This document shows positions 23,711 to 35,315 of a stretch of 64,000 nucleotides of DNA, in pieces. Numbering within the stretch: position 1 is the stretch's first letter; each line of letters opens with the position of its first letter. The DNA is from Strigamia acuminata (taxonomy: Eukaryota > Arthropoda > Chilopoda > Geophilomorpha > Linotaeniidae): NCBI GenBank assembly GCA_949358305.1, contig OX442314.1:29063118-29127117 (forward strand), read 5' to 3'. Under the pieces are notes generated by a model. It saw nothing but the letters and a program-made list of their open reading frames with translations, was not told the DNA's origin and made no database searches. The position numbers were made by a program, and so were the translations under genes.

Positions 23711-24312
23711 GTAGGTGCATTCGAAAAGTAATTTGCACTAAATGACCAGGGTGCAACTAATAGTGTAAATGTCAAGTTAAACGACCCAATTTTCGTGTTT
23801 AAAAATAAATTTCTGTGTAAATTTCAGTGTAAATTCAAGTGTAAATAAATTAGCCCAAATAATAACCATAGTCATTATTGCTGTTATTTACTCTAAAAAA
23901 AACAAGAGATTATAAAAACATGATTATAAAATTTAAATTTATTTAAATTATTTTTATTATTAAAATTTATTTAAGAACGGGGAATTGACTGAACATCCGC
24001 CTCAATCGCACAAATGCGGTCGAACACCGGCCCCATTCGTTCGCAAGAATGCCGCTAATAACTGCTACAAAATTGTTCTTACGATCGAAATCGTTCCAAC
24101 CGATCTAACAAAAATCCAAGATGGCTGCCAGCAAGACCTGATTTGAACGAGAAAACTCGTTGAACGGAGATTTAAACGTAAACGTGGCATGCTGGCCATT
24201 TCCGCATAACCAGTTTACACGACATTTACACGAATTAATTCGTGTAAATGTCGTGTGAAAACGAGTGTAAACACATTTACACTCGTTGTAATGACTTTTC
24301 GAATGCGCCTAC
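23711..24312. mobile_element. TIR element upstream of gene E
   Basis: A 602-bp element with inverted ends GTAGGTGCATTCGAAAAGT / ACTTTTCGAATGCGCCTAC. It interrupts the sequence acaacag-tgatttgcattg that is continuous upstream of gene C. No transposase. Confidence 0.8.
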
Positions 24313-24443
24313 TGATTTGCATTGGTAGTTGCAGACACAACAATTAACACTTCTCTATTCTGTGTTTTATTCACAAGTTCATGGAAAAAATCGACTACAA
24401 GAATTGATCATATGAGCACTAAAAATTAATGGTAAAAAAGTAC

Positions 24444-24450
24444 TATAAAA
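24444..24450 (+). promoter_or_regulatory. TATA box of channel gene E
   Basis: TATAAAA 231 bp before the ATG. The surrounding block is nearly identical to that of gene C. Confidence 0.55.
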
Positions 24451-24674
24451 CGTGCTGTTTTTATGCAGTAATAAAATTATGTTTATATTGTCGTTGTTTT
24501 GTACATGAATTAATAGGAATCAATTAGTAGATAATCCACGTTTACGACAATTTGTTGAACAATGTCTTCCGCTTGCTCTAAACTTTGCATCTTAACTTTT
24601 AATTTATGACTTGTTGACAAAAACTGAACCTATTTGCCATTCCTGAAAGTGTTTGCCAATATTCTCCAACTAAA

Positions 24675-26644
24675 ATGGTTCATCAACGAAAAATATTTCC
24701 TCGCACATTCAACGTGAGACACCAAGTCAGACCCAAAAAGGTCAGGTATGGAAAACAACCTGTTCAAAGACTTCAAACTGATTTTTTGGGATTGAACAAA
24801 TTGTGTGATCAATCACACAGTATATTTTTCAAATTGGTTTGGTTCCTACTTGTCGTGGATTGCTTCACTGCTTGTTTGGTACAAATTTACGCGCGTGTGA
24901 TCGATTTCTTAGATGGGGCAATTACACAGGAAGTAGAATTCCGACCACAAACTTCTTTTTTATTTCCTTCGGTCACTATATGCAATTTGCATATACATTA
25001 TCTAATGAAGCACACAGAAAATGACCGAAACGCTATGAACAAGAAGATACGTAACTTAATCAACAGCGATGTCGACGAATTATGGACTACATTGGGTAGA
25101 ATAAATACCGAACTCTTATGCGCAGTAAGTAAAAATAAAGTTCATTTAAAATATAGTGTTGGCATTGGACACATTGAAATCAGTAACCGTTAGGATTACT
25201 TTTCTGCACATCGCCCTTACGTATTGAACATAAAAATGTTTTTCCTGGCTAAACGCAAAGTTTTCCACTGAAGTGCATGGCGGTGCAGAATAGTGTATTT
25301 AAAAAACAAGCTCATTGTACTTTTCATGCATTTTTAATGTAGTTGATAAACAAATGTACAATTTGTTTAAGCTACTGAAAATTATATTTTTTAATAGAGT
25401 GCATTTAACATTACACGCATCTGTGGAAAACAACTTTTTGAGAAAATGACAGCAAACTCCGTTAATACAGCAGTTGGAAATTGTCTGATGCTTAATATGA
25501 GTAATGCGTAGAATATATCAGATTATTGAGAACGTTATTGTGAAAAAGTTTCTACAAGCTTGTATATTTCATGTGTATTGCCATGAATAATCGCTACAGA
25601 GGTTACCTCCACTCTTCAATAGAAATGCTACCAAATCGAAATCGTCCCAATTTTCCTGTTTTCAGACTATCTCTGGGCAACGATCAGTTTCCTGTAGAAA
25701 CCTGTTTGCAATAACGTTTACACAGTAGGTCAGAAATTCGATTAAATAGCAATTATACAATTACAGATGAAAAAATGGTCTACAAAGGTCCATTCACTTT
25801 TTTTAATTTGGACTGGAACACCGTTGAGGCTCCCTATAATGTATCAAGTCTATATGTAAGGTTATACGTGTGAGGAAAACAAGAAAAGAAAAATGTGTAT
25901 AAAATGCTACGGTTTCTTTCAGTTTTTTCTCCACAGTGATACTTTCCAGCATGTGTATGACGGCGTTGTAGTATCTGAACCAGCCGAAGTCAATTTTCAT
26001 ACAGTATACCGAATATTTGGAAAAGAGGTGCAGTAACAGAATTTAAGAAAAAAAATGAATGTTTTCCAATATGAATCCAAATTTTAGTTTAAGAATTTGA
26101 ATTTACCTCGCAATCCCTGTGCACCGGCGGAAGAAGTTACAACCTGCATAACTAATTGCTTAGACAAATTATTAGAAAAGAATTTAACTTGCAGGTAAGA
26201 TTGCAATGTATTCATCCAGACGTGTAGATGATCTCTCTCACTTTGTTTGTCAGATTACCATTTTTCAATTCCACGCTACCACGGTGCACGATGTTTAATG
26301 AAATGATGGAAGGATTTTCGGCTGGTTTGAATGCAGCAATCGAAATGGTCGAAAATGTTAAACCATGTCACTGTAAACGTAAATGTAACGAGATCAAATA
26401 CACATTGTATAAGGAAACGCAGACAAAAAATGATAAATCAAACAAAACGGGGTTGCTTTTCCGTTTTTCAGCGGAAACACACGAAACGATTATAGAGCGA
26501 CAAATGCTCTCGCTTTCAGCTTTGTTCAGTGAAATTGGTGGAACCCTCGGTCTATACCTTGGCATCAGCATTTTCACAATTGCTGATCTCATTAGCTTTT
26601 TTGCCAGACTTTCAATTTCCAAGTTCAAACGCTTTCTAAAATAA
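24675..26644 (+). CDS. DEG/ENaC-family sodium channel, copy E
   Basis: Exons 24675-25124, 25398-25500, 25767-25855, 25923-26027, 26088-26194 and 26254-26644 join in frame to 414 residues. All hallmarks are present: LG at the HG position, first helix KLVWFLLVVDCF (an Asp replaces Ala inside the helix, unique to E), FPSVTICN, GNCLMLN, NPC plus the exon 5 cysteines, CHCKRKCNEIKYT and SEIGGTLGLYLGIS. An in-helix Asp could affect membrane packing. No frame damage is seen. Intron 1 (273 bp) resembles that of D (280 bp). AATAAA lies at 26732. Confidence 0.89.
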
Positions 26645-27409
26645 TGAATTTAATACCGCTTCAGTTCAGCTTTCAGTAAACCACCATCACACCTAGATGA
26701 ATCTCAGCACTACCATATTAGGAATGATAAAAATAAAACCTCCAGTAGCGTTTAATACATATTGAGATTTGAATAAAGTATGTAAATGGGTTTGCTTTTG
26801 GATAGAATGACTCCCCCACCAGCACTCTTAGCGCTAACCACCCCCCAAACTATTCTATTCACTCAAAAAAACAATCCATTATTTGTCGTTGATCAGTGCG
26901 CTCTCAGTACTGCTGGCATCAGAAAAGAGTTCCAAAAAACTATTCAATTTATTGAAAAAGAGCACGTTAGAGCACTCCCATATTAATAAAATAAAATAAA
27001 TAAAATAAATAAAAATAGTGTGTGAATAATTGGTGTAAAATTAAATACTTTTGTGGGTTTTTTCAATTGTTTTGTGGGTGTCAATAATTTGATCTCATTG
27101 TATTGCATATAATTCAAGGTACAACCATATATGCAAACACTTTCTAAAATTGTAATTCACACATGTCATTTTTCAGTATGTTATTGCTAAGGGGTGCCTT
27201 TCCTAATTGGGCAGTTTAATGCATTTTATTCAACTAGATGAGACGATCATTTTGATGGATATCATGAATATTTGAATAAATTTCCTACAGTACCGATAGT
27301 TATTCATTAGAAATTTTATGCCATTTCTCTCAACTTGTACTTTTCAGTTGAATATTCTCAAATTGTATCTCTTTGTCCGTATGTTTCTGCGTGATATAAT
27401 GTAGGAAGG
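26645..27409. other. 3' flank of gene E
   Basis: Poly(A) signal 26732-26737 and sequence shared with the D flank. A small AT-rich insertion (about 26986-27095) is absent from D. Confidence 0.5.
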
Positions 27410-27801
27410 TGTGAAAATCTGATGATTTTGCAGATGAATTATTTGTTATTATTTGTGAAGTCTTATTCTTAGTGATTGTAGTATTTTGTTTGTTCTTTAC
27501 ATTTTGCTTTATTTCCATATTTGTCAGGGTCAACCTTCCTCAATGTTAATCTTTCAATTGAGGGTTTTTCCTTAGTTTGTTAAACTCCAGTTTTCCTGGA
27601 ATTTAATGTCAGTCATCCATTCATTAAGAATAAATAGTGTTACCTTTGCTTTCAAGACGTGTGGTCGTGTGTTACTTTTCTCTGTTTAAGACGCCATTTT
27701 AGATCTCATCAACTTCTTAAAACTACAACATCATTTGTATCCAAGAACTTGAGAATATATTGCTAAGTTTGAACAATACTTAATTTTATTCAAATTTAAC
27801 A
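27410..27801 (+). mobile_element. LTR of a retrotransposon, 3' of gene E
   Basis: TGTGAAAATCTG...TTTAACA, then TTGGTGCTGAAATCC as a decayed primer-binding site. It is the duplicate of the LTR at 20462-20877, with the same flanking bases. Confidence 0.7.
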
Positions 27802-27836
27802 TTGGTGCTGAAATCCAGAAGCTAAAAACATAGAAA

Positions 27837-28183
27837 ATGGTAAGAGCGTTTGAACTTAAGAATAGAGCCTTCCGAGCGGCCATATTGGTCACAGAGACAC
27901 TATTGACCACGATAACCACTGCACTAAATGGACGAGCAACAATTCCGCAAGCCACAATCAAATTATGGATGCAACAGCTCGAACAGCCCAACTGACATTT
28001 GACGCCACTCTGAATCTGGCGAAAACCGACCAAGAAATTGACGACACGGTGCAGGCGCTCAACGCATTGGAAGATCGTTTGGCCGCATCAAGAGCGGACT
28101 TAAACAAGTACATTCAAACATATTATCCAATTGTTCCGACCCAGAATTTGAGACTGGATGCTACGATCAGTGCAGTCAATTAA
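27837..28183 (+). pseudogene. Retrotransposon gag N-terminal fragment (E copy)
   Basis: ATG followed by VRAFELKNRAFRAAILVT and IPQATIKLWMQQLEQ, then a stop. The next frame continues LTFDATLNLAKTDQEIDD and RADLNKYIQTYYP. Truncated where GC-rich sequence begins (28184). Type as for the D copy. Confidence 0.65.
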
Positions 28184-29441
28184 GGCCCCGAAAAAGGCTG
28201 CGAGAAAGGTCCCCAGACTAAAAATCTGTTTCTGGGGTCCTGAAGTCACAATGCGCTTAGGGCCCACAAGTTTAATTACTCCATAGCATGTGGATTGTGC
28301 ACTTTGGCTTCGACCGGGCTCCCCAATATGCTGTGAGCCCCCCAGCATTGCGGGGGTTGCGGGTACGGCCGATACGCCACTTTATGAATGCTCCTAAATA
28401 AAATATTAATAATCCTTAATGCGTAGGCTTATGCACAGTTGTGGATTTTTCAACCAAGCAGCGAGCATGCACAAATCGCATTATTGTTACTCAAGATTAA
28501 TTAAAGAAAATAAGTTGCACAATTCCTTGCTTAAATATAAAACAGGATTATCAGCTGCTGTTTATTATTGATTGTAACAATCAGAATCAAATTTTAGATT
28601 AATTCAGTTTGCAATGTAGTTAGCTCTAGAAAAAGATTATTTATTTTGTATGTAATGCATTTAACGGATTTAGCCCGAAACAACGGTTACTGCGACTGAG
28701 TCCAGTCAACCAATAAACCTTGTGTAGTGTGTCTATTTATTACTTATTTGTGTGCGTGTTCAACCGCTTGTTTATATCCAGAAATTTTGAAGTTACAGTT
28801 GGAATTGGTTAGAAAAGATACTTAAATGTAAGTTGAAGACTGATGGCCTTTATTGAACGATGTTAAATCGATCATCCGTGCCACTGGGGTTCTAATTACG
28901 TTTTATGAGAAACTAGTTGGAACCCCATGTGGATCGCACCATACAATTTTATATTTTTGTGTTTTTTTTATTACTATCTATGTACGATTTTATGGCACAT
29001 TATATATATCATATTTTGCAGGCGATAATACGGATCAGACCATAAGACACACCCCAAATTTATCAGTCAATTTTTAGATAAAACCATTACCGTATTTTTA
29101 AAGAATTTTTGTGGTTATGAGGTCCAATTTCTTTGTAATTGCAAATGATGAGATCACATCATTTGCAATTACAAAGAAACCTAAGACAATGGGTGATAAA
29201 GTCAGTAACTTGTCAATAAGCCACTTATTGGAATTAAATTATCATTTCAGTGATGTAAATTACATCATTTCCTGTGGCTAGTAAAACATTTCAGCTACAT
29301 CAGCCAATGACTTGCATGAATTGTTGATAATTCAGATTACGATAAATCAAATAATTCATTTGACTTTGAATGCACCCAATAAAATGATCTACAAAAGCCA
29401 TTGACTCCAAAAAAGCAATAAAAATTAATTGTAAAATACGT
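28184..29441. other. Spacer between genes E and F
   Basis: A GC-rich patch (28184-28380) is probably another mobile fragment. A perfect hairpin lies at 29128-29179. No gene recognised. Confidence 0.4.
29128..29179. repeat. Perfect 23-bp hairpin
   Basis: Two perfect 23-bp inverted arms (tttctttgtaattgcaaatg...) are separated by the 6-nt loop agatca. It is not obviously the end of a larger element. Confidence 0.85.
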
Positions 29442-29448
29442 TATAAAA
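29442..29448 (+). promoter_or_regulatory. TATA box of channel gene F
   Basis: TATAAAA 231 bp before the chosen ATG, followed by agctgttattgcctagtaataaa, which is alignable with the other copies. Confidence 0.5.
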
Positions 29449-29672
29449 CTAGCTGTTATTGCCTAGTAATAAATTTTGTAGTACAGTGTCAAGTTATCAT
29501 TGATTATAACCTATAGATTAGTTTAGTATACCTAACACAAGTTTATGACACATTTTATTGCACATCATCTTCCGGTTGCTTCCAATATTGCTTCGTGTCT
29601 TTTATTTACGAGTTATCGACACAAAACCGTAAATCCACACCCGATTTGCCATTTCACCAATTGTCTGCAATA

Positions 29673-32600
29673 ATGGCGCAACCAAAACGGTTTCGGGCTA
29701 TAAAACAACGAAAAATATTCATCAGCATTTGCAACAAGAAAAGAAATGCCAGACCGAGACAAGTCAGACACGGAAATCAAGCTGATCAAACTAATTGTTT
29801 GGGATTGAACAAATTGTTTGATCATTCACAAAGCTCATTTTTCAAATTTGTTTGGTTTCTAATTGTCGTCGCTTGCTTCGCTTGTTGTTTGTTCCAAATC
29901 TACACACGCGTGAGCGTATATCTGAATAGATCAATTACACTGGAAGTTGAGTTACGACCACAAACAACCTTTTTATTTCCTTCGATCACATTAAGCAGCA
30001 TGTATCTGTATTCCCTGTTAAAGGATCTAAAATCTTATAATTCAAGTGCAAATATTACAAACACTGAAACGCTTATGTTAATCAACAGTGATCTTGACGA
30101 ATTATGGACCACGCTGGGTAAAATACATCCTGACGACTTGTGCATAACAGGATTAGTAAGTAGAGAAACTTAGTTAAATCTAGGACAATTAACCACAGGA
30201 CTTCACATCCGCCATTTTTTTGAAATCTAAATTGTCCCGTAAAAATGGCGGACAATTGACATCCCGCATTTACATTTTTGTTGGACGTTATAAAGCAGTT
30301 AAATTTTATTTAACATTTGATTTAAAAATAATATCTAAAAATGTAATAAATAATTTTCAAACATTATTTTTAACTTAAAAATAAAATATAAATGTCTTCT
30401 GAAAATGCAAATGCAGAATGTCATGTCAGTTAGCCGCCATTTGCCCGCAAACTGACGTCATTTTGTGTATTTTTGGCTGTGGATGGCGCCATGATCACAA
30501 GACAGCACAAGACAGAATCGCATTACAGTCTAACAATTGAATTGTGGCAGTTGTGAAGTCCTGTAGTAAATCGTCCTAGGTTAAATCAATGCAGTAGTTT
30601 GCATATCAAACCTTAAATATTTGTGCAATTGTATTACCGTAACTAGGTACTTTAATAGAACGTAGGTCCTGTCAAATCTCTGGTGTTTGACTCTGTTTCA
30701 GTCTGGGGCTGAGTTCATACGAACTCAGCCCCATTGAGGGATCCAAACGGGACGGTTATTTGACCGGACAATCCCCTAGCAACCTTTACATAGTTTGGTG
30801 TGGATATTATAATGCGCTTGTCGGTTGTTATGCTGAGACATAACAGGTCGCCTTTACAAAGAGGTCTCCATTGACCAAAACGACTGAATCCAATATCCAA
30901 ATCGACCGAACTGACTACATTACATTTGAGATCTGTACCCAAAAATAACCGGAATTCTCGTCCGATGGGCAGATCCCTTTTAGTAGCTGCCCCTGCTATA
31001 CTCAAACTCAATACAACGTTGACCTATTTCACTGGCGTAGTGGCACAGAAAAGTGGCCCAAAACACCAGAATTGTAATCAAACTCCAGACATTGTGATCG
31101 ATTACCAACATTGTCAAAGGTGATGTTTAGACACAGAACTACTTTTCCGCATAGTAGAATACAGTCCACAGTTAGGCGTAATCCAACTCAAATAGGTCAA
31201 CGTTGTATTGAGTTTGTGTACGAGAAAAGACTAGCATGTTATTCAATGGGAATGACGTCACGTACAAACACGAAACGAGTTTTGCATACGTTTTAGAGTT
31301 TTTGAATGCAGCTAGAGATTAAAAAATATCAAAATTGAACAGACTGACTAAAAAATGTCTAAATTAAACAGACTAAAAAATTGTAGACTAAAAACTAAAA
31401 CTAAAACTAAAGTTCGTAGACTAAAAAATGTCTAAATTGAACAGACTGACTAAAAAATGTCTAAATTGAACAGACTGACTAAAAAATGTCTAAATTGAAC
31501 AGACTGACTAAAAAATGTCTAAATTGAACAAACTGACTAAAAAATGTCTAAATTGAACAGACTGACTAAAAAATGTCAAAATTGATCAAAAACGCGAAGA
31601 AAAATGTAGGTAAAATCTGGATTTTGTAATTAGAACAGCCGCGTTCTATTAGAGTATTTACTGTACTGATCTAGACATCAAAAGGCTAAACGTATGTAAG
31701 TGAAATCAAAAAGATTAAATTTTGTTTAATTTGGTATTTTTTTCATTTACCAGGACAAGAGCAAAAAATGTACAAGAGCTTTCACCGAGGAAGTAAAATC
31801 TAAGTTTGTGAAAATAATCGCGGGAATTTCTTTGACATTTACCTTAAGTAATAGATTACATTCTATTTAAATCATAAAAAAGTAGTGGTTTTTAATTTAG
31901 TGAATAAAAAACATCTTTCCTGGACTGTATCCTAAAAAAAGTTTTAAAACTCTTGAGTGTACAGCCAAGATTGACTGTTGTCCAGTGGGCAGCCACAATA
32001 CTTTTGACTGTTAATTACTAATCAATTGGAATTCTCTGTTTTAAAAATGATTTCATTCCAGCAAATGAGATGGACTACATAGGTCCGTTTACGCATCTCG
32101 ATTTCACCTGGAAAATCGTTAAAGCGCCCTGTCCTACAACATTTGCTATTGTATGTCTAAAGTAAAACATCAAAAAGACAAGAAAGTATAAAAATCATAC
32201 TTTTATCTCGCAGTTTTATCTTCACAATGATGAATTCGAGCATGTGTACGATGGCATTATCACTTCGGAACCTTTTCCCACCGGTTATGAGACAAGATAT
32301 CGAATTTTTGAAAGAGAGGTAATAATGTAGCAGCACTATGGAATTAAGCACAAGATAAAATAACAGAACACTTAACAGTTTGGATAATTTAATTTGGAAT
32401 AAGTAAAAAAATTTCACTTCTATCATACAATTTTTCACCTCGGAATTTGCATCACGATTCTTTTTAAAGACTTTCTTTTCACCTTCTCAGAGCGGTGTGG
32501 GGAGAATAAAAAAAAATTATAAGGAACCAACCCTCAAACCAACCCTCAAAATTTTTTATTCGTATTTTATGATGACTAACACAAATGCCGTAGTTTTTCT

Positions 32601-33797
32601 TTTCTTGCTAAGATAATTTAATATTTATAACGTAAAACACCCTTAATAAGAGTGTCATACACTGTTTTGCCGCCGTTTAGGTGGCGTATTAAAATAAGTT
32701 TTAAAACCTGTGTTCACACCAAGAAAAATGTGCGATAATAGCGCATTCTGATGGCAATTTAAAAAACTAACATAAAAGCTTTTCTCCAAAAAAACCATAG
32801 TTGTTATTAATACTTGTTATATTCTGGTAAATATTTTTCAGTTAAAGAATTTAAATTTGCCTAGTCATCCTTGTGCTGAAGCACAAGTAGTCACATCTTG
32901 CCTTAACAATTGTGTGGCTAAAATAATGCAGAAGAATTTAACTTGTGGGTAAGATATCAATGCATTTATACAAGTACAAGGGCTACCTCAAGCATATGAG
33001 CTAAAAATCATTCATACGCTAAAATAAAATTTTCCTAAGCAGGGGGCTCAACAAAACTAAAAACAATTCATAAGCCAGCCCCTTTTTCTCAGCCGCCAGC
33101 ATATAAATTTTGCATACACAATCTATACTAAGGAGTTTATACGCCAGGTACAAATTTTCAGGCACCATGGCGACTGTTATTGTTGACCCCATGTTGTAAT
33201 AATGACTGTTAGGAGATTGAACGGAAAACATTCGGTAAATGTACAGAAAACATTTTCTTCATTTTAGCTCTTGTGCATGGTAGCACTTATGAATATTAGC
33301 TCATATTGTTATAATTATTTTTATTATTATCGTTATTTATGAGGCATTTTGCTTTCTTTACCAGATTACCGTTTTTCAATTCTACAGTACGACGATGCAC
33401 CGGAATTAAAGAAATTGTGAAAACCTTTTGGCAGGCCTGGGAAATAACCACCAACATAGCCAAAAATGTCAAACCTTGTCATTGTAAACGCAAATGCAAC
33501 GAGATCAAATACACAGTGTATAAAGAAACCAAGCCAGAGCGCCGTATTACTAATGATACAAAGTTGAGTTTACTTTTTGCATCCGAATCACACGAAACGT
33601 TAACTGAACGGGAGATGTTCTCCCTTTCAGCCTTGTTCAGTGATATTGGAGGAACCCTTGGTCTATATCTTGGCGTAAGCATATTTACAATTATTGATCG
33701 TGTTGCCTATGTATTCAGACTTTCGATTTCCAAGCTTAAACACCACATAATCGGGGCCACCTCAGTAAAGCCTTACGTAAACTCGCAAAATATTTAG
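29673..33797 (+). CDS. DEG/ENaC-family sodium channel, copy F (divergent)
   Basis: Exons 29673-30155, 31754-31847, 32062-32150, 32214-32318, 32842-32948 and 33365-33797 join in frame to 436 residues. I chose the ATG at 29673 because it aligns with the starts of B-E; an upstream in-frame ATG at 29595 would add 26 residues. It has LG at the HG position and SDIGGTLGLYLGVS as filter. The C-terminal tail is about 20 residues longer than in the others (ends VNSQNI). The two cysteines expected to pair with each other (FPSITLS and GIS, where other copies have FPSVTIC and GNC) are both serine. The rest of the cysteine pattern is kept. AATAAA lies at 33912. Intron 1 holds a MITE and a tandem array. Confidence 0.87.
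30174..30586. mobile_element. MITE in intron 1 of gene F
   Basis: Inverted ends share ctaggac-att-ac-acaggacttcaca over about 37 bp. No ORF. A partial, inverted relative is in gene G intron 2 (36525-36955). Confidence 0.75.
30707..31230. repeat. Inverted-repeat segment in intron 1 of gene F
   Basis: A hairpin ggggctgagttcgtatgaac type lies at about 30706-30733, and an inverted pair (aactcaatacaacgttgacct and its complement) at about 31007-31027 and 31196-31216. Probably parts of an unrecognised foldback element. Confidence 0.5.
31321..31590. repeat. 29-bp tandem repeat in intron 1 of gene F
   Basis: About eight copies of gactaaaaaatgtctaaatt plus gaacagact, with decayed edges. Confidence 0.85.
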
Positions 33798-34305
33798 TGT
33801 TCTTTTATTATTTTGTTGTCTTAAATTTGCCACCCCCAATTTCTAATTGCATTTTTAAATCTATTCAGCCTGTTCTCATTATTGTAAACATACCATTTGT
33901 ACGCTATTTGTAATAAAGTGAGCATGACTGAGATGTACTCAGTAAATATTTGCTATAGTTCTTCGATTCTAAGAAGCCATCGATTTTAAGACCCACCCCG
34001 TTACGACATAGAACTACCTCCTAAGAGGACAGTCCTTTTTTGGCGGAAACAAAAGCCAGCGCCAGCAACGGAAATAGCGACTGCTAGTGTCAACTCTAAT
34101 TGTTGGCAAACCATAACCTAACCACAAGCTCACAAGCAAACCTCACAATGCCCCAATGGGAAACATTTCCCATTAAGAGATGGCGCTTAAACCCCGGGAA
34201 TCAACGATGTATCAACAACATAACCCAATGCGCACAAGTACCTTTCTTACTTCTCTCCCGTACTGATAGCAAATACACCAATAAACGACAACAACTCCTG
34301 TGAGG
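33798..34305. other. 3' flank of gene F
   Basis: Poly(A) signal 33912-33917. The remainder has no recognised feature. Confidence 0.45.
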
Positions 34306-34545
34306 TTGTGTGTGTTTCAACTTCCGGTTTCTGTAATTTTGTGTTTTTTCCATAAATCAACTAAGCATAACAAAAAATTAAAATTTGGGCTTCGTAGCGC
34401 CCTAGAACAGGTCATTCCACACATTATAAAAAAAAGAAAGAAAAAAAAGACTCATTTTTCAACGCTGTGGACTGGAAAAACGAATTAAAATTCTGATTTA
34501 CGGCAAACTGTAATCATACCGGAGCGCCACTTGACGGAACCCGTG
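34306..34545 (-). repeat. Dispersed SINE-like repeat
   Basis: Inverse copy of the repeat at 2224-2465. Begins (on this strand) CACGGGTTCCGTCAAGTGGC and ends with a short CA-rich tail. Confidence 0.65.
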
Positions 34546-35090
34546 TTTTTTAATGGATGCCAAAATGTTCGCCCGAAACGAATTTTGATGTTTTCGGCAC
34601 TAAAAAAGGATTTTAAAATCCTGAAACCAGAGTCATTCGATTGGAAATTGCATTCTGCACAAGCCTGTATGTTTCTTTTTCAATTCGGTAAAAAAAAAAG
34701 TAAGAAATTTGAAGTTGACCAGAGAAATAAAAAATATGAAAAATGAACGGTTTAAAAAATTAAAAATATGTTTCCTGTGCAGAATTTACAGCTCTTTCAA
34801 ATGGTGCTGATAACTTTTTAATCTGAGCTACATTTTTTTTATTTGCTAAAAAACGATTTGTCATTTGACAAATTTTTAGTCTGAATTCAAATTTCGCAGG
34901 AGTTTTTTTGTTTTACTTGTTTTTTAATTCGATCCAACTTCAGTCTGTTGTTACTTATTTTCTTATTTCTTTACCAAGCTATCATTTCTCTATTCTGAGT
35001 TTTAACTTCTATTTGCAAGGTCACGAAGAACATTGACTCAAAGATCGACGAAAACAATTGACGATACTAAAAATTAATGGTAAAAAGCAT

Positions 35091-35097
35091 CATAAAA
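35091..35097 (+). promoter_or_regulatory. TATA-like box of channel gene G
   Basis: CATAAAA 225 bp before the ATG in the conserved block (attaatggtaaaaagcatc...aaacttgctg). The first T is replaced by C, so it may be a weaker box. Confidence 0.45.
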
Positions 35098-35315
35098 ACT
35101 TGCTGTTATTATCCGGTAATAAAATTGTCATTATTTTGTGCATTAGTAAACATACTTTAATCAATAAGCACTTAATCCAAGTTTACGACATTTTGTTAGA
35201 CAACGTCTTCCGCTTTCTCTCAGTTTTAGGTCTTAACTTTTAATTAACGACTTGTCTGCACAAGAAAACAGAGTCACCATTTTTGAAAAATATTTGACAG
35301 TATGCAGCACCCAAA

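Noticed and set aside
29595-29672. Upstream ATG of channel gene F as the true start
   Set aside because: The ATG at 29673 aligns with the starts of B-E, and the 26 added residues match the conserved 5' UTR of those genes rather than their proteins.
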